Of a stretch of 64,000 nt of DNA, positions 23,501-30,615 are shown in pieces. The stretch lies in the NCBI GenBank assembly GCA_024195265.1, contig JAJLRJ010000007.1, positions 33,916,786-33,980,785 of the forward strand. The letters run 5' to 3'. A model generated the notes under the pieces. The model had not been told where the DNA came from. It worked only from the letters and a program-made list of their open reading frames with translations, and did no database searches. This stretch comes from Dendrophyllia cribrosa. Taxonomy: Eukaryota; Cnidaria; Anthozoa; Scleractinia; Dendrophylliidae. The position numbers were made by a program, and so were the translations under genes. The stretch's first letter is position 1. Every line of letters begins with the position of its first letter.

Positions 23501-25267
23501 GGCGTAATTAATCCGTGAAATCAGGTTTAAAACTTTGCTCTGTGATGTAAATTTGAATTGAAAAAGATGATCATTTTAAAAAGGAGTAAATTTGTTGATG
23601 GGTACAATTCAAGCAATCTCTGTCTTTTGTGAATGTCAAGCAATCATTACCAGGGTTGTAGATTAATAGTAGGTCCACCTCCTATTTCCCGGATGTTTTT
23701 GCGGCTGTAACGTTGTCACCACTGCAGGCTATTTTTATACAAGAACCTGTACATTGTAAATATATTTGTGTCATGCATGTTTATACTGATACCGAATTCT
23801 AGTTTGGTTTGCTTTACTATGTTGCCCTAGAATCAAAATAACTGCAAACGGTCCTGTTTCTAAAGGTTAATTGTACCAGAGATATACAGCAAATTCACTT
23901 TACACTTCATTTTACCTCATTTTTCTGCTTTTTGACTGATCCCCATAACTCTGTTTTTTCTTTGATTTGTTTTGACAGCTTGTTTTGTAGAACCACCTTT
24001 GCTTCCTTTGCAATTTCAAGCTCTTGTTTAAGCTGTTTAAGTTTTAACGACTCTTCCTGAGTAACGGTATTATTAAAATCTTAAAAAGGCCAAGCGCAGA
24101 AACTGGAAATACATAATAGCCTTAAAATCATAAAACTTGTGGCATTCTCCAGGTACAGTGTATTGGTAAAAAGTGTTGCCGTTTTGCTTGAAACATGTTT
24201 AACCTAAAAATAACCCTGACAGGTCACGTGACCTAATTTGCATATAATCTGCGTGCTAAAATGTCCAAACTTGCAAAATCTTTAGTCTACCAAAAATTTG
24301 AGTTCTCAGATGGCCAAAGCCTCAGAAGATAGACCACCCCCTCACTTTTTTGAGTGAAATAGCTTGAGGCCCATGCCTTAATTTACCTGAGCTGTTTTAA
24401 GAACACGCAGCTCCAAAAGTTTGACAAATGTTGCTTATTACTTCATCTTTATTCTCTATTTTCCAATTGCCCACAATACACTTTGTTTGCCCCCCAAATT
24501 TTGCATAAAACTGTTGTTTTGAAATGCTCTTGGGAATATGCAGTCCTCCCAAGAGCATTTAAAAACAATAGTTTATGCAAAATTTTGGGGGCAAACAAAG
24601 TGTATTGTGGACAATTCGGAAATAGAGAATTGCATACAAGTACTCTTTTTTAAAAAAAAAAAACATCTCTGAGCCAATCATCACACGGTAGTTCACACAG
24701 GTACTGTAAATAATATAATATACTATAATATAAATAAAACGAATTTATTACACGTCAGGCTGTGAAATTTATTCAACGTTCTTACTAAAAGTGATAGAGA
24801 TATGCAGACAGACTCTCAGTTTCGATGACAAAAATAAATACAACCAATACCTGCTGTTCACTGTCCTTCTCTTTAAGAACCGAGTCCATTGCTTTTTGAA
24901 ATAATCTTCCACCTACAAAAAAGTAAATACTGTATTACATGTAGTCTATACTAGAAATTGTTTTCGGTCATGCCACCCTATCGTCTAATGGACTTGTAGC
25001 TTCCTCTCAGATCGCCGAAAGTGCGTCAAACTGGGACAAAGCGTGTCTCAATGGCTTCCGGTTCGAAGTAGGCCTGCATCTCTTTGGAACCTCTAATTTC
25101 ATTCGACCTGGATGAGGTGCACCTCTATTGTTTTTAGGGCTAGGGTTCATTGTTGTGTTGTTTGTTCTCTTGCAGGGGCGGATACAGGGGGGGGGGGGGG
25201 GGGGGGGGGGGGGTGTATTGGGTGGCTAGCCACCCTCCTTTTGACCGTCGGTTTTAACAGTTTTCTT

Positions 25268-25299
<32 letters not shown>

Positions 25300-27816
25300 T
25301 TAGGTATTTATATTGCGCAGGCTGCGTGGATATATGATCGCCTGCGCATTATAATATGTTAAAAATTATAATATCTAAAAATTTACAAGATATCTAATCA
25401 ACACAACAGGTTAAAAGTGATAAAAGGCCTCCCTAAACAGATGTGTTTTTAAAGACTGCTTAAAATGTCCTACTCTTCCTAATGTTTATAGGTAAATTGT
25501 TCCTATTGAAAATTATAGACTTAAGCATATACACGTAGCCACCCCCCATAAAAAAATCCTGCATCCACCCCTGTATTGTTTTCTTAGCCAATCCTGTGAG
25601 GCGTAACGAAAGGTGCAGGTCTGCCCCCGGTTCTGAAGTTAGAATCCCCGCGCTGCTTGTACTGGAAATATCTAGACGATATTACAATCTTAGAGATCCC
25701 TCCAGCGCGCGGGGATTCCATCTTTCAAACCGAGCTGGACCGGCATTTAATTGTGGGGCTGTGAAAAACAATATGACGTTAAACCTTAAGAAGTGTAAAG
25801 AGGTGACGGTCCGTTTCCGTCGCTACGTGGAACATCTTCCACCTGCTATAACTGTAAAACAACAAAGCTTTCGAAACGGTTGATGCTAACAAAGTGATCT
25901 TACTGGGTGGGACCTGCAAGTCAACTATAGGTGGTAAGCAAGGCTTCCAAGAAACTTCAAATCCAACGTGTACTTAAACGCTGCGGTGTACCACCTACAG
26001 ACCTATTGCGGACCCGTTCACTTTGCACTTAATTATAAGGTCTATCCTTGAATATTGCTGCCCGGTGTGGCATTCATCTCTGTCTGTCCAACTGTCAGAC
26101 AGAATTGAGAGGGTCCAAAAGCGCGCATTTCTTATTATCTATCCTGCGCTCCATTATCACGAAGCCCTCGAAATCTCTGGGTGTACGACATTTCATGCAA
26201 GGAGAGAGGCACTGTGCGCGAAAACATTCGACAAGGTCAAGGAACCAAATCCCGCCTTTGCCATCTTATCCCGACGACTCGGGCATCCGCGCATGGTCGC
26301 TCTTTGCGTTATAGCAGTAGACAATCTCTTTTTAAAAGTAGGACCGGACGTTTCAAAAGGACTTTCTTTCCAGCAATGTGCCTTTGCGCTCACGGTCTGT
26401 AAATAACGTGTTTTTAGAACATATCTATGAATATATATTAGTGTCAAATTTTTGTAACCTTTACTCTGAAATCATCATGTAAATTTCATTTTTATTTTAT
26501 TTAAAGTTGTAAGACCCAGCCCCATAGATAAACCCTGTAAAGTTTTTAAATTAATTAATATTATTTGTTGTAGTATTATCGCAATTCGCTTTTTAGCGCG
26601 ATGATTTCACGAATAAACGCTATTTTTACTGGTCTATTTAATATTCTTTCCGTTGCTGGATATTGAAATACCTGGGAAAACTGTTCTTTGCAAAAGTTTA
26701 CTTTGCAATAAAATTTAACCCAAAAATATCACTTATGAGTACACCTAAAAAGTATATACACTTATATTACTGTTTTCAGAGAACTCGACGACCCCTAAAA
26801 ATTGCCAATCACAAAACGAAAATCAAAGAACTTTGTCGAATTTTAGTTATTGCGATGTTACAGCGCGCAGACAATTTTTAATGCAATATTTTGTTGGGTC
26901 AACATGCTGCAAGTACGTTTTTGAAGCTGATTCAAATATACTCGCAACGCAAAACTTGCGACGAAAATCGTCCGTGCACCCATGTTTTACACGGCATCAA
27001 CCTTTAGCGAAACATTGTTGCGCTAAAAATCGTCGTTGCGAATCGTCCGTGTAACATCATCTTTACGATAACATCCATTTTTTCGTATCTAGAGATATGA
27101 CAAATGTTTTGTAGAAGAAATTTAACTCCAAATTACGGCTCCGAAAAGTAGATAAATTGTAAAAAATTGTAGTGGAAACACCATCACTGACTCCGTCACT
27201 GGACAATATAGTAAAGATGTGGAAACACTAAAAACGAACTTTTTTCATTTCGTTATTTATTTGCATCTCTGCCGCAAGAACTGCACAAATAAAAGCAAAA
27301 AAACAGCTCAAACGTTTTTGGCTTCTTAGAAATCGACTCGTGATGTATCTAGGGTCACACTTTTGAAAACGATTCTCAACACAAATTAAAAAACCCGGTA
27401 TTTTCGGTTGGAAAGCAAATGGTACGGTTGATTTTTCCGGGAATTTCAGTTGGAACTTGTGGACAACCCTTAGAGGTTGTCACACGATTCTGGTTGAAAC
27501 GAACCAATCGAACAATTTCTTACCATTAGACAATTTCTCTCGGTTCGGTTCCAGTTTATAACAAAGGAAAAACAAAGACCGGAAAACGAATGGTAAACAG
27601 TAAGGGACATCTCTTCCGGCTGTTTCGGTTGGAAGGTTGATTTTACAGAACTATGTATAAAACTAAATGGCAAATCCGGTATAAACCCAAATCGGAGCAT
27701 TTTGAGTGATTTAAATTCACTTTGCACAAAGAGGCGAGGAACTTAACGGGTCATTCTTTTTCAAATTAAAGAAATTTACAATTTGTTTACTTACCTGGTG
27801 GTTTTGTTAAAGCCAT
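10716..27816 (-). CDS. Myosin heavy chain rod (headless) gene, whole span with introns
   Basis: About twenty minus-strand exons encode a continuous myosin-tail coiled coil. The modelled order is ATG exon (27,816), exons 2-9, copies of a three-exon cassette, then a terminal exon with stop (10,718-10,716). Skipping the exons that look broken gives 790 codons plus stop. The first rod exon begins GRLFQKAMDSVLKEKDSE, resembling the start of the myosin rod just after the IQ region (WWRLFTKV in non-muscle myosin II). No motor motifs (P-loop GESGAGKT, switch sequences, SH1/SH2 region) were seen on the minus strand to 64 kb. Myosin rods dimerise and assemble into thick filaments; a headless rod would be expected to co-assemble with full-length myosin, as in Drosophila myosin rod protein. 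The alternative is that unrecognised motor exons lie further upstream. Every intron is GT-AG, and phases match from start to stop. Confidence 0.8.
11536..11668 (-). CDS. Myosin rod gene, cassette exon 8D
   Basis: Acceptor at 11,670-11,669 and donor GTTAGC at 11,535. One base plus 44 codons. Reads SKLVDKLKNTEEAFSRASQK and ends LEDTLIDLEK. It corresponds to the light-meromyosin segment of muscle myosin that ends in DLMIDVE. First codon after the split is AGC (Ser) where the other copies have CGC (Arg). Confidence 0.85.
11959..12146 (-). CDS. Myosin rod gene, cassette exon 7D
   Basis: 62 codons plus two bases, phase 0 to 2, acceptor TTATTAG and donor GTAAGA. Starts LKEDDQKANAEANDKMQKQI and ends LSRRLEESEDS. 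Nearly identical to 7B and 7C; one visible change is NTT in place of NTK. Confidence 0.85.
12571..13726 (+). mobile_element. Helitron-like non-autonomous element, copy 1 (in myosin intron)
   Basis: Inserted between exons 7D and 9'C of the myosin rod gene. Compared with the paralogous introns at 15.80 and 18.80 kb, the extra DNA begins TTGCGTCGACGAAGG directly after A and ends GATTACTACTAG directly before T, without target duplication. The 3' terminus CTAG fits the Helitron CTRR rule. A small hairpin (TAATC-TAT-GATTA) precedes it. Inside near the 5' end, a ~92-bp segment (GCTAAGCGGAACGAATCGAG...) is present twice. Two further copies are at 29,431 and 30,616. No Rep/helicase is encoded. The expected 5' TC is TT here, so the class is an inference. 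Confidence 0.65.
13751..13867 (-). CDS. Myosin rod gene, cassette exon 9'C
   Basis: 39 codons, phase 0 to 0, acceptor CTGTAG at 13,869-13,868, donor GTGAGT. Reads LISSQSVLKHAERARLELEK and ends EEQGGAIQGQ. Distantly similar to exon 9 of the same gene (FEKQIHEWK against LEKKLDEWK in copy A). It also resembles the muscle myosin stretch ending ERLEEAGGATSAQ. Confidence 0.8.
14492..14624 (-). CDS. Myosin rod gene, cassette exon 8C
   Basis: One base plus 44 codons between AG at 14,626-14,625 and GTTAGC. Reads RKLVDKLNNTEEACSRASQK, with a Cys where B and D have Phe. Ends DTLIDLEK. Confidence 0.85.
14913..15100 (-). CDS. Myosin rod gene, cassette exon 7C
   Basis: 62 codons plus two bases, same sequence features as 7B (LKEDDQKANAEANDKMQKQI to RRLEESEDS). 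Acceptor TTATTAG, donor GTAAGA. Flanking introns are also strongly conserved with B and D, so the duplications are fairly recent. Confidence 0.85.
15456..15736. mobile_element. 281-bp MITE with TA target duplication
   Basis: GAGCAGTTTTCAATTGAGTG and CACTCAATTGAAAACTGCTC are perfect 20-bp inverted repeats. TA flanks both ends (15,454-15,455 and 15,737-15,738). The paralogous introns at 12.49 and 17.53 kb run straight through with one TA, so this is a demonstrable insertion. The TA duplication fits Tc1/mariner-type mobilisation. The body repeats TGATTGG/CCAATCA words. Confidence 0.95.
15830..15946 (-). pseudogene. Myosin rod gene, cassette exon 9'B with altered acceptor
   Basis: Frame is open for 39 codons (LISSQSVLKQAERARWELEK ... 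EEQGGAIQGQ) and the donor GTGAGT is intact. However, the acceptor that reads CTGTAG in copies A and C reads CTGTTG here. The next AG (AATTAG) would put the exon out of frame. Because the exon is a multiple of three with phase 0 ends, skipping it keeps the frame. Confidence 0.7.
16571..16703 (-). CDS. Myosin rod gene, cassette exon 8B
   Basis: One base plus 44 codons, AG at 16,705-16,704 and donor GTTAGC. Reads RKLDDKLNNTEEAFSRASQK and ends LEDTLIDLEK. Coiled-coil composition with regular hydrophobic spacing. Confidence 0.85.
16993..17180 (-). CDS. Myosin rod gene, cassette exon 7B
   Basis: 62 codons plus two bases, phase 0 to 2. LKEDDQKANAEANDKMQKQI, then GKADLQKQLVRANTELAQMN, ending RRLEESEDS. 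Corresponds to the muscle myosin segment [20 protein letters not shown] that immediately precedes the exon 8 segment. Confidence 0.85.
17553..18747. mobile_element. piggyBac-like element, TTAA target duplication
   Basis: TTAA occurs at 17,549-17,552 and 18,748-18,751. Between them the DNA starts AGGACCCTAGTCA and ends TGACTAGGGTCCT (13-bp perfect inverted repeat). The paralogous introns at 15.75 and 12.51 kb contain a single TTAA and no insert, so both ends are exact. TTAA duplication plus CCCTAG-type ends is the piggyBac signature. The 1195-bp body carries only a short reading frame (18,262-18,537) and no recognisable transposase, so it is non-autonomous. Confidence 0.9.
18262..18537 (-). 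CDS. Short reading frame inside the piggyBac-like element, function unknown
   Basis: 91 codons from ATG at 18,537. Basic N-terminal part (FPKRGRPKAPGNAKK) resembling a nuclear-localisation or AT-hook-like stretch, then HESTFDLWNASKSEVG and THSQFAELLLLK. The residue pattern is protein-like, but I do not recognise the family. It may be a captured exon or the remains of a transposon-encoded regulator. The reading is minus strand, the same sense as the surrounding myosin gene, but it is intronic there. Confidence 0.35.
   Translation of the reverse strand: MDKVLTSKVKGLTASRFPKRGRPKAPGNAKKTILHESTFDLWNASKSEVGIVRLTHSQFAELLLLKNVQQLHPAVRIMKQRTCWRFTYSAN
18828..18944 (-). CDS. Myosin rod gene, cassette exon 9'A
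   Basis: 39 codons, phase 0 to 0, acceptor CTGTAG (18,946-18,945), donor GTGAGT. LISSQSVLKQAERARLELEK, KKLDEWKERLEEQGGAIQGQ. The EWK motif aligns with exon 9 (HEWKIRCDE) and with AEWKQKCEE of vertebrate muscle myosin. Confidence 0.85.
19581..19725 (-). CDS. Myosin rod gene, cassette exon 8A
   Basis: One base plus 48 codons, four codons longer than the other copies (an extra Asp after RKLVD, and a duplicated AlaLysLys-type triplet around KAKKAKTIV). Splice sites intact. Needs a phase-2 upstream exon, but its natural partner 7A has lost its acceptor, so 8A may be unused. Confidence 0.65.
20020..20181 (-). pseudogene. Myosin rod gene, cassette exon 7A, 5' part deleted
   Basis: The 3' part is conserved (NKMQKQIVELKDGKADLQKQ ... 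RRLEESEDS, donor GTAAGA). A deletion fuses the intron word TTAGCACAGTG directly to the exon near its ninth codon. It has removed the TTATTAG acceptor and the LKEDDQKA-coding segment. The nearest AG (20,183-20,182) would read TGA in the required phase. Confidence 0.8.
20350..20480 (-). pseudogene. Decayed copy of myosin rod exon 4
   Basis: Recognisable remnants of exon 4 (23,089-23,238): the stretch coding LTEAEVAAKHQQHKN matches LEAELAANNQQHQDK, and CAACTGGTAAAGAGCAAG matches CAACTGGAAACGAGCAGG. It has in-frame stops and no clean splice sites. It shows that an earlier duplication included more upstream exons than the current cassettes. Confidence 0.7.
20835..20972 (-). CDS. Myosin rod gene, exon 9
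   Basis: 46 codons, phase 0 to 0, acceptor TTTTCAG, donor GTCAGT. AQTNSAILEEKQNRFEKQIH, EWKIRCDELQAEVDNAQKEA. Aligns with the muscle-myosin light-meromyosin stretch [29 protein letters not shown], placing it immediately after exon 8. Confidence 0.9.
21074..21206 (-). CDS. Myosin rod gene, exon 8 (founder of cassette exon 8)
   Basis: One base plus 44 codons, acceptor CCACAG, donor GTTAGC. RKLVLKLNQTEEALSSASQK, ending LEDALIDLEK. Same length and phase as 8B-8D. Confidence 0.9.
21481..21680 (-). CDS. Myosin rod gene, exon 7 (founder of cassette exon 7)
   Basis: 66 codons plus two bases, phase 0 to 2, donor GTAAGT. LKQDAQIQVTRIVASNDKMQ, GKADLQKQLMRANTELAQMK, ending RLEEVEDS. Four codons longer at the N side than the cassette copies. 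Confidence 0.9.
21843..21902 (-). CDS. Myosin rod gene, exon 6
   Basis: 20 codons (VEDMKKQVAEYQQNNQEETR), phase 0 to 0, acceptor GTTTAG, donor GTAAGT. Too short to show as a separate open frame; supported by phase match with both neighbours and coiled-coil composition. Confidence 0.8.
22242..22409 (-). CDS. Myosin rod gene, exon 5
   Basis: 56 codons, phase 0 to 0, acceptor TTTGCAG, donor GTACGG. IDKLAGDLYEQREVKKNAKS, then MEKDMQSLQEKLEAANLLNE. Charged heptad pattern typical of a myosin rod. Confidence 0.85.
23089..23238 (-). CDS. Myosin rod gene, exon 4
   Basis: 50 codons, phase 0 to 0, acceptor TTTCTAG, donor GTAAGT. IHSLIRQLETSREKFNKKTE, ending QQHQDKTKLLVKH. A decayed duplicate is at 20,350-20,480. 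Confidence 0.85.
23369..23508. mobile_element. Small foldback repeat in myosin intron 3
   Basis: TGGTTTCTATAT at the left and ATATAGAAGCCAGG at the right form the ends. GCGATCGC-type palindromes and GATCGYAG words fill the body. About 140 bp. Confidence 0.5.
23916..24056 (-). CDS. Myosin rod gene, exon 3
   Basis: 47 codons, phase 0 to 0, acceptor ACTCAG, donor GTAAAA. EESLKLKQLKQELEIAKEAK, then LSKQIKEKTELWGSVKKQKN. Corresponds to the beginning of the S2 coiled coil (EEEMKAKEEELQKTKE-like in myosin II). Confidence 0.85.
24451..24630. mobile_element. Near-perfect palindromic MITE in myosin intron 2
   Basis: Two ~85-bp arms (e.g. CACAATACACTTTGTTTGCC against GGCAAACAAAGTGTATTGTG) meet with a very short loop around GGGAATATGCAGTCCTCCC. 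Only a handful of mismatches. Would form a long hairpin in RNA, and it lies within the transcribed intron. Confidence 0.85.
24851..24912 (-). CDS. Myosin rod gene, exon 2 (head-rod junction)
   Basis: Two bases plus 20 codons, acceptor TTTGTAG, donor GTATTG. With the leftover G of exon 1 it reads GGRLFQKAMDSVLKEKDSEQ. The RLF motif resembles the WWRLF of myosin II, where the rod begins after the second IQ motif. Confidence 0.75.
25173..25573. mobile_element. MITE-like element, CAGGGGCGGATACAGG ends, with poly-G and (TAA)n
   Basis: Left CAGGGGCGGATACAGG and right CCTGCATCCACCCCTG form an imperfect inverted repeat related to the element at 7839-8129. A run of about 27 G starts just inside the left end. 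(TAA)n at about 25,270-25,299, followed by TTTAGGTATTTATATTGCGC, looks like the tail of a small retroelement nested inside. Confidence 0.6.
25700..26405 (+). pseudogene. Non-LTR retrotransposon (CR1/L2-like) reverse transcriptase C-terminal fragment
   Basis: An open stretch with NNMTLNLKKCKEVTVRFRR (25,766 onward) matches the thumb-side conserved segment of CR1/L2/Jockey-type reverse transcriptases. After a short frameshifted part containing an RCGVPPTDLL-like segment, the frame at 26,023-26,405 gives RSILEYCCPVWHSSL, LSDRIERVQKRAFLIIYP and ARREALCAKTFDKVKEPN, the characteristic C-terminal end. Catalytic YXDD and the endonuclease are absent. Inactive; opposite in sense to the myosin gene whose first intron holds it. 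Confidence 0.85.
26406..27794. other. Remainder of myosin rod intron 1
   Basis: AT-rich. 26,950-27,060 is related in reverse orientation to the ATGTTACACG repeat at 8969-9340. No exon-like sequence with consistent splice phase was found here. Confidence 0.4.
27795..27816 (-). CDS. Myosin rod gene, exon 1 (start codon)
   Basis: ATG at 27,816 followed by codons for MALTKPP and one base of a split Gly codon, then the strong donor GTAAGT. This phase matches exon 2 exactly. The same frame stays open upstream for about 18 codons (ending SETSVDYVSQLN before the Met) back to a TAG. It includes a possible acceptor (CTTTCAG) 37 bases before the ATG, so the segment could instead be an internal exon of a longer gene. 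Chosen start is the only in-frame ATG in the exon. Confidence 0.55.
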
Positions 27817-28040
27817 GTTTAACTGCGACACATAATCTACAGATGTTTCGCTACTGAAAGTTTCACCAAATTGCTACACTGAATTTGACTCACCGAATGA
27901 ATAAATCCCTTTGTGACGTTCTCCAAGTACGTCATCTTTGTGCGTCAGATTAGAATATTTGTACTATTTTTTGATATTTAGTTCTTCGTCTTCTTAAGAC
28001 TTAATTCATCCTAAGAAAATAATTATTTGAAGTGAAAACA
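27817..28040 (-). promoter_or_regulatory. Putative promoter/5' region of the myosin rod gene
   Basis: Upstream of the modelled ATG. Minus-strand CRE-like half sites are visible (TGACGTAC and AACGTCAC around 27,915-27,935). No clear TATA box. Its role as a promoter depends on exon 1 being the true first coding exon. Confidence 0.25.
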
Positions 28041-28860
28041 GTTTAACGAATAAAATGGTGAAAAATACAACTGACGCCATCTTTTTAACTGGCAATCTTC
28101 CGATTCATTCGCGCGAGCTCCATATGCGCGCGCGGCTCTGCGCAGCTATTTCTGAAATAATTTTTCTGTACCCCGAGAAGGTTTGGGAAGTGAAGAAAGA
28201 TCTTGGCAGGATTTTAGAATTGTTTAGAACAAAAACTGCATGGGTGACTTGGGTGACTTTAGAGGGATTTGAAGCGTTTTCAGTCGTTTTTACGTATACA
28301 TGTGGACAGGCAAAAACGATTCGAAAACGCTACGTGTGGACGGCGGAGAGATTTTAAAAAACGGAAAGAAACTTTTGCGTTTTCAAACGAAAACGGATAC
28401 GTGTGGGACGGGGCCTTAATAACTCGTAAGGCAAATTACGTTACAATTCGTTGAACTTACATTTAAGAAATTTAAGAGCATTAAAGTGACATCCAGAGGC
28501 AAAAATAACATTATACTAGCAGTAATCACAGATTATAGAGACGCGTTCGAAAGAATTTCCGGCGGAAATGAGCCCCTGAAAAAAAAAAACAATAGGGGCG
28601 GTCATTTGGAAGACCGGCCACCAAAAAATCTCAAATTTTACTGCACATAAACCACAGGACAACCAACACGAAATTAGGATTGCGTTCTTCGAACGCGATT
28701 ACATACCACATACAAACGGTGAGGAAATTCTGCAAAATGCCTTCAGAAAGTGCTACGGAATCTTGAAAAGTAAGATCGAAGTTTTGCTTAAAAGTATTGA
28801 CATGGAAAGTCCTCAATAGAATCAAATAGAAGACGCCAAAATGCGCCTAGAAAACTTTTT
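28041..28860. other. Intergenic; ACGTGTGG repeat remnant near 28,290-28,420
   Basis: Words CTACGTGTGGACGG and ACGTGTGGGACGGGGCC resemble the terminus of the element at about 59,443-59,908 (GTGTGGACGGGGCC), so a fragment of that family is probably here. No gene recognised; open frames over this stretch are shadows. Confidence 0.45.
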
Positions 28861-29430
28861 CTCGACGCCAAGAATACTCTTATTAGTTGCTACGGAACGA
28901 GTGAGCAGCAATATAATCAGGATTTAAGAGAAATATATGAGAAAAAAATATAAGCTAGGAAAAATCTCGAATTGATCGCTTTTTACCAGAATTCACTGCG
29001 CCACGAACACATTTTGGGCCAGAATGCACTGCGCCGCGAACAATAGCCTCGCTTGTTGCTTCAAGCTGTTGGCTATGAGATTTGTAATATTTTGGTCCAA
29101 TATGTTCCAGTCGAAATCGGAACTGAAGTGTCGAAGACTACCGCTAGTTGAGCGAGGACTGCGAGGCATGGTGATAGGACCGTTGGATAGCAAAGATTTT
29201 CGAAGATTGTACGGAATAAAAGACAAATTTATTTTGAAATCACTCCGACAGCGGTCGATGAGACTGAACTGAGCTGATCGCGTGGGGACGCGAAACCTGA
29301 GCTGAGCGCGTGGAGACACGAACACGATACGGCTAACTAGTAACGTAACGTACTCATTATCAATAATTAGCCTAAATTTTCACACCTTCCTTGTGGTGAA
29401 CGCGTCCTTTGCTCAACCATATTCTACAGA

Positions 29431-30578
29431 CTAGTAGTAATCATAGATTATAGTGCGTCTCCTTATCCCGTGGCACCTCGTCTTAGCCTAGTACCTCAGT
29501 TTCATGAATTAATTCAGCCACTGTTGAAAAGGGCTTTGTCGCGAGATATGTCACGCAGGCAAAAATGTCGGGCCGTCATCAAACAAATTCACGCTATCGC
29601 CGTGGAATCGGGCAAAATCCTGCCGTGCTGTGTACTCCGAAAGGTCTCAGATTTTTACGACATATAAATAGTATATTTGTCTTGATTTCATTTCGGTTAT
29701 TTCTCCGATTCTGAAATCATACTCCTCAGTACATGTACCAATACCGGAACCGGAAATGAGAAATTTCGACGTTTAAGTCACGCAACATCGCAAGATTTTT
29801 CGGATAAAATTACAACTACCAATTGCAAGTAAGACACAAGACTGTTGAATATAATTCCTTTATTAGCTAGAAAAATTTTAGTCACAAAACTGCGAAATCT
29901 TTAGTCGCAAATGCGCCCGATACAGGCGCAATTTCGAGCACTGTAAAGTTAAATTATCTGCGTTCGCCTGACGCGGCCGGTCAGTAAATTATTGCTACAA
30001 GACATAAGCGAATTGCACTGTACCGTAGAACATCGCGAAGAACGACGTCGGTATTTAGGTGAAAGCTTCCCAAATCAGGCAGAGAACCACAGCAAAATCA
30101 AGATAAAACATTCAAAACATACCAGAACGGCAGCGAGGAAAATCTGTAACTTCTAGATCTTGCTTGATTCCAAAGAGACCCAACAACTTACTTGGTCCGT
30201 AGAAGAACCTTCGTCCAATTTTTCCACTGCGTTCTTTTACTAGGCATTGAAATATTGAGCCGTACGATTCCAAAATCGGGAAAATATCCGAAACTAAATC
30301 AAGACAAATAGATTATTCACATGTGACATTTCGAAACCCCAGCTCCCCAGGATGATGCCTGATTTCCACGCGATGCTGGATACTATTGTGACGTTTCAAA
30401 ATGGCGCAGATTTGGTACCGACACTTTTCTCGATTCGTTCCGCTTAGCCTAGACGACGCGCTAAGAATGCTGGATACTATTGTGACGTTTCAAAATGGCG
30501 CAGATTTGGTACCGACACATTTCTCGATTCGTTCCGCTTAGCCGACAAGATTAGGAAGCGTCTCCTTCGTCGACGCAA
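29431..30578 (-). mobile_element. Helitron-like non-autonomous element, copy 2
   Basis: Reverse orientation: plus strand starts CTAGTAGTAATCATAG and ends GTCGACGCAA. Contains a 65-codon frame at 29,470-29,667 (PQFHELIQPLLKRALSRDMS) shared with the other copies but not recognised. The ~92-bp internal tandem segment is present twice at about 30,365-30,545. Confidence 0.65.
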
Positions 30579-30615
30579 TAATGCAAGAACTTGATGCGTG
30601 AATTACAAAACAAAA

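Noticed and set aside
25173..25573. Poly-glycine coding exon (GGGGGGGG frame at 25,112-25,303)
   Set aside because: Encoded by the poly-G run inside a MITE terminus.
28041..28460. Coding frames with FKTKTAWVTWVTL-type sequence
   Set aside because: Overlaps the ACGTGTGGACGG repeat family and has no splice support.
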